64,000 nucleotides of DNA from Selaginella moellendorffii (lineage: Eukaryota > Streptophyta > Lycopodiopsida > Selaginellales > Selaginellaceae). Every line of letters begins with the position of its first letter. Positions within the stretch are counted from its first letter, which is position 1. The stretch covers positions 63,369 through 127,368 of the forward strand of contig NW_003314375.1 in the NCBI RefSeq assembly GCF_000143415.4. The letters run 5' to 3'. A model generated the notes under the pieces. The model worked only from the letters and a program-made list of their open reading frames with translations. It was not told the origin of the DNA and did no database searches. Below, in pieces: positions 22,861-34,916 of the stretch. Position numbers and translations under genes: made by a program.

Positions 22861-23535
22861 TGGCTTCACCTAATTGCTTTCCAGCCTCCACCTATGTATC
22901 TGGCATTGCAATTGAAAATTAAACTAGAAGTTTCTTTGTCTTAGCACCAAGGAAACAAAAGTTGGGTTCAAAACCATAAATTGTTTATTGTGCACTGTCT
23001 TCTTGCCAAAGCTTCGTCATCCTGCCAGTAAGACTTATGCAGCTCATCCTTCCTTTGTTGGCACTAGCTCTTTGGTTCTTGGACACTGATGAGGACTGTC
23101 ACCACTTTGATTTGGATTGCTATGACTTGCACGTTATTGTTGGCTTTGTACATGATTACAACGCAGCTGCTCAACTCCCCCTGCTTAACTAGAATTTAAA
23201 CTGTTAATAGAGACCGCAGCGGATTCATCCAGACCGCTGCATGCCTCGTCAACCTGTGCCTCCCCCAGCCCAGCAATCGTCAGAGATAATACCGGGGAGG
23301 AATGCGGCATAGGTAGTAGTCACCCTTGTACAAGCTCCAACAAGCTGCAGGAGGACGAGCTTCACTATGAATTCCCCCCTATGCCCAGCATCCACATAGC
23401 CATTGTAGCAGCCCTTCAGGAACAGCTCTAGAGCAACTTCTAGAGGTTCGGCCACAAGAATACTCATGTGAGAAGCGACAAGAAGTGGCTTTGAGCACTC
23501 CGCGGGCATATCTCCAGGCCCGCTGATGCAAGTGA
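22860..23535 (-). pseudogene. Crinkler-type gene fragment in duplicated block
   Basis: Copy-B counterpart of the fragment at 7636-8290. It has the same collapsed order of segments (LLVASHMSIL, LEVALELFLKGCYNGYVDAG, EFIVKLVLLQ, LDESAA) with additional frameshifts (after LVLLQ) and stops. No Walker motifs. The shared collapsed structure shows that the deletion preceded the block duplication. Confidence 0.75.
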
Positions 23536-23739
23536 TAATACTCTGCGTGATCGTAAGTAGCTGCGAATTTGTACACTCGAGAGTCTCGAACACCCTCACA
23601 CTCGGGCCATTTTTTAGCAAAACTACTTATGCTAAGTCGAATTTTCGAGACAAGAATTGCAGTTGCAGAATTTTCGAGTTAGTTTCGGGCGCGGTTGCAG
23701 GGTCATGCCATGGCCGATCTTTCACGATTGCCATGCCCT

Positions 23740-24990
23740 CCCTCCTTCCAGGATCTTGAGGATGACCCAGCTGGTGCTGCTCTGTTTTCTTGCGACACCA
23801 CGATCGCTTTGCGGCCGACGCTGTTCCTGAATGGTATCAAGGCATTGCAGATTATCTGGCTACCGGCGAGTTCCCTGCTGACTTTACTGCCACCGAACGC
23901 AAGCGACTTATTATCCAGGCTCGTCCATACTCTCTCCTGCATGGCCAGCTCTACATCCTCGGCCGTGACGACGTTCTACGCCGCTGTATCCTTCCTCACA
24001 CTGTCATCACTTCATGCCATAATTCACCTTAAGGCCACTTTTCATCTGAGGCAACAATTCGTTTGGTTCTTCAAGCTGGCTATTGGTGGCCAACGCTTCA
24101 CAAGGATGTTGCTACCTACGTTCAGACCTGTGATCCCTGCCAGGGTGCTGGTCGCCCAACTCACCGCGATCTGATGCCGCTTAATCCTCTGCTTCTGGTG
24201 CTTCCTTTTGAGAAGTGACTACGTCACAAAGTGGGCCGAGGCTGAAGCTCTCACGGAAGACACAGCCAAGGTTGCGACTTTTCTTTACAAGAACATCATC
24301 ATGAGATTTGGCTGCCCTTTGGAGCTGGTGAGTGACCGAGATACTCACTTCATCAATCAAGTGATCGAGACCTTGGTGGAGAAGTATGGCATCGCTCATC
24401 GCTACCACCCTCGTGCTTGGTGCGCACCAACAAGATATGTGTGACATCATCATGAAGCTCGCAAGTGCTTCTCGCACAGATTGGGATCACCGTTTGCTCG
24501 ATGCACTCTGGGCGTACCACGTTGCTTACAAGGTCACCACCAAAGCTTCACCGTTCCATCTTGTTTATGGACAAGAAGCCATCCTGCCGCTTGAGCTCGA
24601 GATTCCCTCTCTCCGTATGGCTGTCGAGCACAACTTGGACTGGGACAACACTCTTCAAGCTCGACTGGACATGCTTCTACAGCTCGACGAGCGTCGACTT
24701 CTCGCTTTCCAAGCTCGCGAAGCATGCCGCAATGGTATGATCGTCATTTGCGTGCTAAACATTTTTCTGCTGGTGGTTCTGCTGTATGATAGCAAGCACT
24801 GAAAAAAGCATGGGAAACTACGTGTTCACTGGCTTGGGCCATATTGCATTGTTGAAGTTTTTTCTAACGGCTCAGTCCAGCTTGAAGATTTCAGTGGGAA
24901 CTTCTTACCAACTGGTGCTCGCTTGCGCAAGTACCATGAGTGAGATGAAGCTGCCATGGAGTTATGTGCTCTGGGACGGAGCCCAATAGG
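23740..24990 (+). mobile_element. Ty3/gypsy integrase relic
   Basis: The sense strand holds, in shifting frames, an RNase H/integrase linker and zinc-binding region (WYQGIADYLATGEFPADFTA, LHGQLYILGRDDVLRRCIL), integrase core pieces (DYVTKWAEAEALTEDTAKVA, FGCPLELVSDRDTHFINQ) and the distal core (DHRLLDALWAYHVAYKVTT, SPFHLVYGQEAILPLELEIP). The region between the core Asp and the NGQAE-type Glu motif is deleted. Frameshifts make it non-functional. Similar in type to, but clearly distinct from, the element at 40135-50930. Confidence 0.85.
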
Positions 24991-24997
24991 TGGGGGG

Positions 24998-25392
24998 TGA
25001 TGTAGATTCCAACTTTAGTCATGTCACCAGTGGGATTGTATGTAATGTATGTCTGTCCTGAAGATTACCAAGAGGGAGTGGACCTGGGCTATGATGGTGC
25101 TGAGGCACATCAAGAAGAAGCTATGCTGTTGATGAGAAGCCAAAAACCAGCCTAAGAACCAGACACTCTGTGCTGCTGACTTACACAGCAGCAGGGCTGC
25201 CGGGGTTTCTGGTTCTTGGGCTGATTTTTTGCTTTTCGTTCTCTTGTTGATGTGCCTCAGCACCCGAGTGTGCTCCCTCTTGGTAATCTTCAAGACAAAC
25301 ATCTTTATTCTTTATATATAATCCCTTTTTACTTCTCTCCTATCATGACATGGCTAAAGTTGGAATATTCTCTCAGTTCTACATGCACCATT
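24998..25392. repeat. Large imperfect inverted repeat (foldback)
   Basis: Left arm 24998-25180 and right arm about 25195-25392 are reverse complements with gaps. Paired landmarks: attccaactttagtcatgtc with gacatggctaaagttggaat; gaagattaccaagagggag with ctccctcttggtaatcttc; ggtgctgaggcacatcaa with ttgatgtgcctcagcacc; agcctaagaaccaga with tctggttcttgggct. The loop is short. It directly follows the gypsy relic, so the arms may be LTR-end sequences in opposite orientation. Confidence 0.8.
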
Positions 25393-27907
25393 CACGACTT
25401 GATTTTATCAACTTTTACATAGTGCATCACAGTGTTCATCTACAATTTCCTCTGGCTTCAAAATGCTGCACAAGCTTAATATGGAAGAAATTCAAAAAGT
25501 CTTAGATTCAATGGAAAGAAAACTCTTAGAAAACAATTTAATTTGTGCAAAATGGGCAAACCACATTATATCGTTCAGTATTATAACTTTATACTACAGA
25601 ACTACTACATTACTTCACCTAGGGAATTTTATAGGAATTAACCAAACATGAAATTTCATTATATATATTTGACAATTACAACTTTAGGGTTCTTTAGTAT
25701 CCATGTGGCATTATAATAATTACTGCCTAACTTGGTTTAGTTTCATAATGCCATACAAAATTATGTTCTATGAGGATGGAGCAAATTGATACTTCACTAA
25801 TTCATAATAAGGAAGTGTTTTAAGTGTATAGAATATAGAAATGTACATATTTAATAAGCTTAATAACCTCAGATTATATATATGAATGAGTGGTCCAGAT
25901 TAAAATCAATTTGACAACTATAAAAAACTATATTAATAATTTTATATGGCATTGTTATATCATCACCTCCTATTTAAATGATGGAAGGGAAATAAGATTC
26001 TCCTATCGATAAGTTGAGATTTGGAAGAACATCAGGAGGACACACTATTGAATTTGTAGGTGGTGTAATTTCTTTTTAATCCTTTTATACATATATAATT
26101 TCTAGAGGATTTATTTGTTAAATATTATGTCATATCTTATAAACTTGTAATCTAACTTGCTGCAACACTCAATATAGTCCTTTCCATTAGGTATAGAGCC
26201 CTTTAAACAAACCACTTATTATAAGATTAGGACAAATAAACCAACACCAAATCATTCATATTGATGGATGATATGAGAGTTGTAGTATTATTATTATCCC
26301 ACTTGTATGTGACTTAAGTATTTAACAGACTCTACTTGAACCAGTAGAAAAATACTCATTAAATATTAATTTCAAGATTTAGCATCATTGGCAATCATAA
26401 AAACAAACTCAAATTGATTAGCAATATATGCATAACTATATATGAGTTTATATAGTGAAGCATTAATAGAACTTTACACCCCATAACATATGTGTACTAG
26501 AGAGATAATAAATAATCATCCCAATCTAAATATTAAAAGTTATATACTTTGCAATTATCCCCTTGAAGGTTTAAATGAGCAATTCTACCAAACTATCTAT
26601 TTATGGATACTAAACACTCATGAAAATGTGGTATATCAACAGCCAAGACATTAAGATGTAAATTACCTTAACCATAAATGCAAAACTATTATCTAAAAGA
26701 ATTCATTTCAAACAAGAATGCTAAAACATTACTTAATTAGAGAGGAAGTATCTAATAGCAATTGTAAATGCATTAATAAGAGCACAAACTTCCACCTAAG
26801 AAGTTATGAGACCAGAAGCAATAATGACATATTCATTATTGGCAGTTAGTCATAAAAAAAATGTCACCAGCTCAAACAAATAAAAAATTACAAACACACA
26901 AAAAGGAGTGTTATGAGTTTAGCACCAAATAAAGTTATACACATACAAGATGATTATAAAAAACAAATTCCCTAAGATGTTGTTAACTATAAAATTAAGA
27001 TCCAAATAATAAAAAGGTTTGATTAGATATATCTAGGGCTGGATGTATCTAGGACTTAATATATCTGAGACCGAATTCAAAACCAAGTTCAAAATATAGA
27101 CAAAGATTGAATTCAAGACCAAATATAAATAGAGGTCAACTATAAAGGATAATAGCCCAAGAATAAGAATGTCCTTTTTTTTCCAATCAGTTAAATGTTT
27201 TGGGATATTTGGAGTTAAATATCATTAATTTTGCATACTATTGGGTTAAATAACCTCTAAAACACTTGAGACCGAGTTTAAGTTTGAGTATTGAGTTAAG
27301 TAACCTTTAAGAACATTTCAGACCAAATCCAAGAAGCAACTTTACAATCCCTACTATTTCTGTAGATTTCAATGTTATTTCCTAACATTATATATTGCAT
27401 GTGTAATTGCAAGTTTGTCTTGCCTTAAACCCTAGCCCTAGTAAGAAATGGTTTTGAAAAATTTAAAATGCAAGTTTAATTTATCAAATTAACAACTTTG
27501 TGAATAATATTATATGGTTGAAAGACCAACCAAATATCTTCAAGAAGTAAGTCAATATTTTTGGTATGTGAAGCCAAAATGTTTCAAAATTTCTAATAGG
27601 TAAGATATATTGTCGAAGTTGATTGGAAGCATAATGCCAAGAAGCCTTATAAAGTAAATTGAGATGATGACCAAACTTCAAATAGGTTTCACAAGGAAAA
27701 CCAATATAGCTTTTTATAATAAAATGCTAGTTTAACCTAATTCACAAGTTTACCAAGTCTTAATTATAACCTTCCAATATTATTAACTATACAGATTAAC
27801 TTCTTAATTGTATAACATAAGCCCAATATTGGTGTTTAAAAATTTTGGTTTACTTAAGCCAACCTGTGTAGTAGTGGATATAGAATATGATGGGATATTA
27901 TAAAAAC

Positions 27908-27947
<40 letters not shown>

Positions 27948-28380
27948 AAAAATAATTTATAAGATTTCCTAAACACTTGTTAGAACAAGAAAATAGTCAG
28001 TAATATACAGATTCCATCCACACAAATGGTGGCCCCAGCAAGAAATCAAACCATACACAAATGCTAGCTATGGTTGATACACAATAAGATTAATCTGAAT
28101 GATCAACAAAAGAACATGTTATTTTTGTTTAGGATTAATAAATAGTCAAATTTATTAATAATTATAAACATGTTTATAATTTATAAATCAAGATTAATCT
28201 TTATTAAATGATAGAATAATATAAGATTTAAATATGTTTATAAACTAAATTGAATAACAACCATTAGATGGTAGAATATTCTATGTTATCTATACAGCAA
28301 ATTATAAAAATAAGATTAATTTAAATGTATATTATAGAATATACTAGAACACCGTAGACGAAAAAAGCTCAGCATATTCA
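25393..28380. other. AT-rich spacer
   Basis: No gene recognised. Very AT-rich, with short open stretches only. It holds a fragment (27170-27310) of the dispersed aaccaattgaaaaag-type repeat also seen near 12440 and 15800. Confidence 0.45.
27908..27944. repeat. (TTA)n microsatellite
   Basis: About twelve uninterrupted tta units. Confidence 0.95.
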
Positions 28381-28428
28381 CGCTTAAGGACCAGTTTGCT
28401 CTCACTTCAAAAAAGGAAGGGTAAGGAA

Positions 28429-28686
28429 TTAAAAAGACACGAACTTTTTAGACTTACTCCTGAAGATGCTTGCTTGTTTCTCCGTCAACAAAGCATAGAT
28501 GGATTTCTCGTGGCAACCCAAGTAGACAGGACGCACTGGGCCAGGAAGCATATTGAGCAATTCCACATAGGGCGTGATATTCTCAGGCTCTGGAATCAAG
28601 AACAATTTGAGATGATGATCTAGATGTATTTTGAGCGCATCTACTAGGAGAAGCGCCACAAGCAAGAGAAATATAGACTTCCACAT
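28429..28686 (-). pseudogene. Signal-peptide-bearing short reading frame, copy 1
   Basis: 85 codons from an ATG at 28686. The start MWKSIFLLLVALLLVDA is a clear signal peptide, followed by LIPEPENITPYVELLN and LPGPVRPVYLG. A good donor (gtaagtc) near its end and the sister copy at 34135-34339 suggest it is the first exon of a longer gene; no matching second exon was found. The family is not recognised. It lies just downstream of the carbonic anhydrase remnant on the same strand. Confidence 0.45.
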
Positions 28687-28789
28687 AGTGCTGTTACGTT
28701 AGGAAAACGCGTGCCCCAATAGGACTAAAAATCTTCTATTGATAATAGCTTATTCTCCTTGTGTAAGAAGCTGCGTGAATCAGAACCAG

Positions 28790-29468
28790 GGTCAACAAAA
28801 GATTAAGGAAATAATTTTGTTTACTCTTCTCAACACGCTCCATGTCACTTGCTCGGTGCAGGGCGGTGATGTCAGTGATCCAACATATCTCAAGAATCGC
28901 TTGCCTCCAACATTGAGCAGTGAGGGATCCACCACTTGAACATCTTGCTCGCCACTCAGCTCAAGTTACCAAAACGACGAAAAAAACTAAAGATCTCTGT
29001 TTACCTGATCGATAAAAGGGTCGTACTCGGATCCAATCGTGTACATGACAGCGACGGACAAGATGCCCACGAGATGCTTCTCATTCACAGTGTCGCTGTG
29101 AACATGGATGTGATACTCGCTACAAGGATGATATGGATTCAGGAGATACATACTGCTATGTCGTGGTCGAGATTGGTGAGTGGCATTCGCTGGTTTGTAT
29201 CTCGTCTGGAGCAGCTTCAAAGAGCACAATGTCCACCGGAGATTGCATTCTGCCACTGCTGCAAACCCTCCATTCTTTTCCCAAGTTTCCCCAGTTTGCC
29301 TAGCTGCAGTCCCATTCGAGTAGTCATACTCCTCGGCTAGAAGAAAAGAAAACAATATGATCGATCAATTTCGTTTGAAAACTATATACCTGCTTGTGTG
29401 ATGATCATGGCTTGTGCAGAAACTAATAGCAATAGTATGAGATTCTCTCCATCTCTCCTAAACCCCAT
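28790..29468 (-). pseudogene. Alpha-carbonic anhydrase pseudogene, copy 1
   Basis: Exon 1 (29390-29468) encodes a signal peptide (LILLLLVSAQAMIITQA). Exon 2 from 29336 begins EEYDYSNGTAARQTGETWE, the usual N-terminus of secreted alpha-carbonic anhydrases, then GRMQSPVDIVLFEAA appears only after a frame change. The zinc-ligand block is reduced to SEYHIHVHSDTVNEKHLV, and the stretch carrying the third ligand is deleted. The later exon (28824-28946) reads LSGEQDVQVVDPSLLNVGGK and YVGSLTSPPCTEQVTWSVL. Frameshift plus deletion make it non-functional as an anhydrase. Confidence 0.8.
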
Positions 29469-29799
29469 TAACACTTTAGTCAGCCGTGATCCGTGGAACG
29501 CGAAAAAATCCTTTTGAGTTGTGAATGTGGCACGGCCTTTGGCACGCGGGGTCCCCAAAATAAATAAAGCATCAGCATCAGAATCTTATGGGTTTTCTTC
29601 CTGCGCGTTGGGTGCTGGGCGCCTCTCAGGTACGTTTTTCTCCCCTCATGGCGAGGATTTGGGCGCTCTAAAAAGAAATGCGAGCTGCACGGGTGTTCAT
29701 CCAGTGTCTCCTTTCTTCTCTTCTAGCCTGCCGAGAATGGCCAGATGCATGCTGCCCCAGACGGGATTCAACCGTAGACGATGACAAGAGGTAAAGTTT

Positions 29800-32700
29800 A
29801 TTTCCTGTTTGTAGATCATTAGTTTTTTCCTAAAACTGTCTAGCCTAGGGTATTTCCCAATGCACCTGGTTTGTGTAGGCTTTTCAATTTAGAGAAGCAT
29901 TGGTGTTTCTGATGAATCAAGTGTTGAGAGTGAGACTGTTGAGGATAGAGATATTTTTTAGGTAAGTTAAATTATCCATTATCATACTAAATGTTATTTG
30001 CATAGGGATTTGAAAATTTCCTCCAGCTTTAGTAGAAGTCTAATTAATTTTGCCACTTAAAATTCTCAAGACACTTACCTTGGAATTTCAAGGCTGATGC
30101 AATAGAAGTATATGGCTCATTGATCCTAATTGGAGGGGTGTATATAATAAGATGCCACTAGGAGAGTATTGAATCTTGTCTGGGCTAATGTTTCTATGAA
30201 TCATGTTTGCATAAACTAGGGGATTATCAACTCCCACTCCAACTGTAGAACCATAGGATATTGTTTTAGTTGACAGTAAATATGGCAAACATTAGCTATA
30301 CACAATTTAGCTAGACTCCAACAAAGACACATGACTAGAATTCACTGACAAGTATACTCAAATGACATGTTTTATGCACTATGCCAAATGGATTGAAGTT
30401 CAATTTTATATTCTATAAACTAACATTAGTCACAAAAGTACTAGACAACAACAACATGTCCACATAAATGTCTTCTTAAATTGCATGGTATAGAGTTTAA
30501 TAAGAATACATGTAGGTTCTTGTTCAACTAGAAACAATGGCTCAACATAAGTGACAAATACAACAATGCTAATACACTTGCAAGTAGAGAGGATGTATGA
30601 TTTGGTCTATTTCACACATAAGAGTTCAAAGCTATATTAGATGCAACTACAAAGATGGAGTTGATAACCACAAATGACCTAGACTCTGGTGCAATGGTTT
30701 TGTTGGGAAGCTTTGGCATTGGAAGCTACAGAAATGAAGATATAGTTTCAATGATTGTTAGCTATGCCAAACTTGTCTGGATGGGTGGTGAGGTTTTTTT
30801 ACATCACATGCTAAATGACCATGCCATGCCACACTGATGGGAGTGGCAACTAGTCCTAGCTGCTGCAGGGGTCCTCAAGGCTGACTTCAAGTGACTCTTC
30901 TGTAATGGTGGCATTTAGGATGTTCTCACTAGGGCGAGAGGACATGTTGGAGGAGACTGCATCTTGGTACCGGGAAAGAAGATGAGTTAAAATTCCTACA
31001 TCGCTACACTTTCCCATATTGAATATATTTGTTTGGCACCTATGTAGGAACAAGGATGTAATTTAAAGTTTAAGGGACTTGTTTGAGAGAGCAGAAACAC
31101 AGTATATATATTTCTTAGGTTTCCTCATTGGCAATATGATGCTTTGACTATACAAAGAGGCACAAAGATGGTTGCACAATTCAAGGTTAATGGTATAACT
31201 CTAATATTAATGTTGTTCCAAATTGCCTTAAGATGTGAATTCACATGTTTCTAGTTTTAGTTTTAACAGCACCTAAGGACATCAAAGCTTAACATTATGT
31301 ACACAACAGAACTTGGCAATAGTTTTGTTTTGGAGGACCAAGCTATGGATGCCAGAGGCCTAATGAAAAATGTATTGTGTGAAGCTCTTTATCAAGTTCT
31401 AAGCAGTGCCATGGTTTTCATGCCTCACATTTGCACTTATGTTGTAGTCAATTGGAATGTTTGTGATGGGAGAAGGTGGTGCCTATTGACATCCAAGGAT
31501 GTTGCCTAGTATGACACGATTGCAGGAGTGTTATAAAAACTTTGTAAGTCTCTATAGTCCTTTGTAATGCTTTCTAACAAGGATTCAATGTGCAAGCAAT
31601 GTTCATGGGTTGGTTTCTTTTCCAAGTGTTCAAGAACAATGTCTAGGTATCATGGACTTGCACAATAGCCATGCTTGCAATAGCAGCAAGGGAGATGCCT
31701 GAGCAAGATGACAAGAGATTGTGTCAGGGCAAAGTATTTGAAATGGATTTGAAATCCACCTTATTTGCTGTGTGGAACGCCATGAACATGCTCTGAGGGG
31801 TGACAAGTCAAGGCTCTAAACAGGTTCAGAAGGAGTCAGTGGAAACCATTCTTAAGGACCTTACAATTGTATATCTCAACTAACTCTTACAACCACAATA
31901 ACTATGTTGACACCATGGAAGAATGCATGTCTATAGTAGTGTGGCAAGTGTTGTTTGACAAGCTAAAGTAAGTGGTATACATGTTAAAGGGCAAGTTTTG
32001 CTCACTCCATGATAAAGGGGGCACAGGAAATACCCCACCAGAAAAGGATTTTACTTGGTATATTGGCCAGCCTGGCACAGATGCACTTCTTCAAGTTTTC
32101 CAGGTCTATATGATCATCTGGCTAGAACAATTCATTGAGTGCCCATAATTTAGCAACAATATAGATGAGAACTTGCACACTTGATCAATTGGTTTGCAAG
32201 TGATAATCCTCCTAATTTGAAAATTGCTTCTTCTGCAGAAATCAATAGCAAATGGCTCTCAAAATTACACCACTTTGCATGTGACTCCCTTGAATTTAAG
32301 TTGAGTGAGCCAATATGGATTTAGTGTTATACAATGAATAACTAACTTGATCGATATCTTATAACTTAGACTTGCTTGAGGGATATATTGTTCTTGTTAA
32401 ACTACCCTAGCAAGGAGTGCACACAAGACTTGCTATATCAATCGCTTTTTAACCCAGTCTTGTATGGCAGAAATGATGAATGTGAATTTGAACTCTTATA
32501 AAGTAAGAAATTTAAAATTGTCTAGAGTCTAAGTTCATCATGAGAATATTTTATATATTCTAGCAGGCATTTTATTTTTCACTCGTTTCCTTTAGTAGAC
32601 AAAGATATATTCATCATGGCTTCTAATAAATCTTCTAAAATGGGATTTGCTTTAGGAACAAGAGTCACAATCTTCTAAACCATGTTTTCCTCTTTTATTT

Positions 32701-34000
32701 GGGCTTGGTGCCATAATCATGTGGATGAAACTACAGGCCTAGGGCTTTTTTATAGCCAGATCTCTACTTCATACAGTGAGTAAAATCCCCTCTAAAGCAC
32801 TATGCAATCTGATAAACCCTTGACCTACTCCATAGAATGAGAGGGAGAAGGATTGATGGAGCTGTGTGAGACAAAAATCAATGTAGCAAAGTATAGAAAA
32901 AAATTAACAATACTCAAACAACATACATAGAATAGTTTTAGCCCATTCTTGCTCACCTAAAATCTTGGATTTATAATTTTTCACTACAACAGTTAGTTTA
33001 AATTTGCCAAAGTTTAACGTATCTTTGAAGCTATAAAAGAAATTTTGGCATTCAAGTTAAATTTTTTAATTTGCTATTGCCAAGAACTCTCTGGTCCTTG
33101 GCTCTCTATAGATCAATGACTACCACGGAAATGATGGGAAGCTCTACTTGACAGCGAAAGCATGACTTTCAAATACTCCAGTATACAGTATTTTCGTAAG
33201 TTACTGAAATCCTCGGAAGTTCTCCTGGTACATGCGGCGCTTTGCTGGTGTCCGTTTGTCTTGAATGCATGACGTTGAGCTTCTGAGGGATCCAGCACCA
33301 GTTAACAAAATTTTTTCTCAGTCACAAATTTGACCGGCCTTATTTGCCAATGTGCTGTCTTTGATGATTTTGGCAATGCAAGTCTGAGATGCCTTATCGA
33401 CGCCGGCAAAGAATCAAAGTAGGTTTAAATTTACCGGGCAACACCACTAACATTCAGGAGCGGAGGAGAGGCGATGGACTGGGGCCTTTGAGACCAAGAG
33501 CTTTGCCGGAGTACTCTTCTCATGATGGGAAAAATTAAAATTCGATAGATTAACAATTACCAGGCCAGCTATTTGGCTCTCATCTGGAAAAGAAAAGAGA
33601 CTTTCTTCTCTGTCAACTCACCACTCGTTGTAATGTTTTCATATATGAATCGAGATCACTCCTTTTTGTCCTCAATCTCAAACGGCCGGCCTATTTCCCG
33701 GGATGTTTCTCTGACCTGGAGATTTGAAGCCGCCGGGCACTATCTATCTAGCCATTGCCAGATGAATGTAGGGCAGAGATCCACAACAGAATGGTGCCAC
33801 GGAATGCACTACACCCCTGTTGCATTGAAGTCCAACTTAAGCATAGCAAATTTATTGTTAACCTATGAGATAATCAAATAAATAAGGACGTCCAGCTGGG
33901 CTCCAAAAGACCCTGGCGCCCAGCTGGGGCATAAGACGTCTTCAGAAAGCACAAGAGAGTCAAAAGAGCTTTTTCTGTAGGAGAACAAGCAAAACAATAG
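29800..34000. other. Spacer without recognised genes
   Basis: Four kilobases of moderately AT-rich sequence. Open stretches at 30655-30837 and 31297-31509 are followed by a frame-broken stretch to about 32120 (for example LHDKGGTGNTPPEKDFTWYI near 32000), which looks like a decayed element of unknown class. A minus-strand exon-like stretch near 33190-33300 (LDPSEAQRHAFKTNGHQQSA) could not be assigned. A short perfect inverted repeat, ccagctgggc/gcccagctgg, lies at 33897-33940. Confidence 0.4.
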
Positions 34001-34134
34001 TGATAGGTTGAATCGTAGTTAATCTTGAAAAATCTTAGAACAGCACAGCATATTCACTTTTAAGAATCACAGGAACATTTGCCCTCGCTTCAAAAAACGA
34101 TAAGGAATTAAAAAACAAAAATCAACTTTAAGAC

Positions 34135-34339
34135 TTACTCCTCAAGATGCTTGCTTGCTTTTCCGTAGAAGGAATGGACGCGATCCAGGTAGACAGGACG
34201 CACTGGGCCAGGAAGCCTATTAAGCAATTCCACATAGAGCGTAATATTCTCGGGTTCTGGAATCAGATGGATGTATTTTGAGCTGGTTTGCATCTACTAG
34301 GAGAAGCGCCACAAGCAAGAGAAATATTAATTTCCACAT
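34135..34339 (-). pseudogene. Signal-peptide-bearing short reading frame, copy 2
   Basis: Starts MWKLIFLLLVALLLVDANQL. It is frame-broken before LIPEPENITLYVELLNRLPG, which then continues to VYLDRVHSFYGKASKHLEE and TAA, or to a donor gtaagtc overlapping that end. It parallels the copy at 28429-28686. The ancestral exon is clear from comparing the two; neither is certainly functional. Confidence 0.4.
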
Positions 34340-34599
34340 AGTGCTGTTGCTAGCTTAAAAAACCGCGTGCCCTAATAGGACTAAAACGAATCTTCTATTT
34401 ATAATAGCTTATTCTTCTTCCAAGTATCGATCTGTTGTTATCACCCTGTACACAGAATGTTAGAAGTTGTTTATTAGCGCGTGAATTAATTCTTACATTG
34501 AGGGCATTCATCAAAAGCCGGTACTGGGTTTTCGAGATCGTTCGTGGCTGCAACATCAGAACCATGGTCAGCGGAAAAGAAACAAAAGATTAAGGAAAT

Positions 34600-34916
34600 A
34601 ATTTGTTTACTCTTCTCAACACGCTCCATGTCACTTGCTCGGTGCAGGGTGGTGATGTCAGTGATCCAACATATCTGAAGAATCGCTTGCTATTTACCTG
34701 ATCGATAAAAGGGTCGTCCTCGGATCCAATCGTGTACATGACGGCGACGACTGCAAGCCTGTTGTCTTCACTCCTGTGGACGAGATGCCCCTCGACTGCG
34801 AGATGCTTCCCATTCACAGTGTGCTCGCCGGGAGCATGGATGTGATACTCGCTCACACTGTACAAGGTGCCATCGATGATGAGCGATCCCGATGAAGAAT
34901 CGCCAAACTCGAGCTA
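34600..34916 (-). pseudogene. Alpha-carbonic anhydrase, partial copy 2
   Basis: The minus strand reads LEFGDSSSGSLIIDGTLYSV, SEYHIHAPGEHTVNGKHLAV, EGHLVHRSEDNRLAVVAVMY and DPFIDQ. It contains the zinc ligands HxH in HIHAPGEH and the His of EGHLVH, typical of alpha-carbonic anhydrases. After IDQ the intron and the LSGEQDVQVVDPS part of the next exon are deleted, leaving a direct junction to RYVGSLTSPPCTEQVTWSVL. Upstream the sequence departs from the family: no signal peptide and no EYDYSNG or QSPVDI segment. Broken at both ends despite an open middle. Confidence 0.8.

Larger units (their letters stand above)
20524..23692 (+). repeat. Segmental duplication, copy B (BTA1 3' half plus flank)
   Basis: Counterpart of 4534-8538, about 0.8 kb shorter because of deletions in the spacer. 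The left end joins the repeat tail of the Crinkler-type duplication; the right end joins a gypsy integrase relic at about 23693. The exonic part is more alike between copies than the spacer. Confidence 0.85.
28380..29790. repeat. Duplicated carbonic-anhydrase locus, copy 1
   Basis: This interval (short secreted-peptide exon, alpha-carbonic anhydrase remnant and the upstream agcatcagcatcagaat/tctcaggtacgttttt sequence) recurs in the same order and orientation at about 34020-35830. The copies differ by many insertions and deletions, indicating an older duplication than the other blocks in the window. Confidence 0.75.

Noticed and set aside
27908-27944. Possible CRISPR-like or tandem array
   Set aside because: Simple (TTA)n microsatellite; no spacers. 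No CRISPR array is expected or seen in this eukaryotic window.
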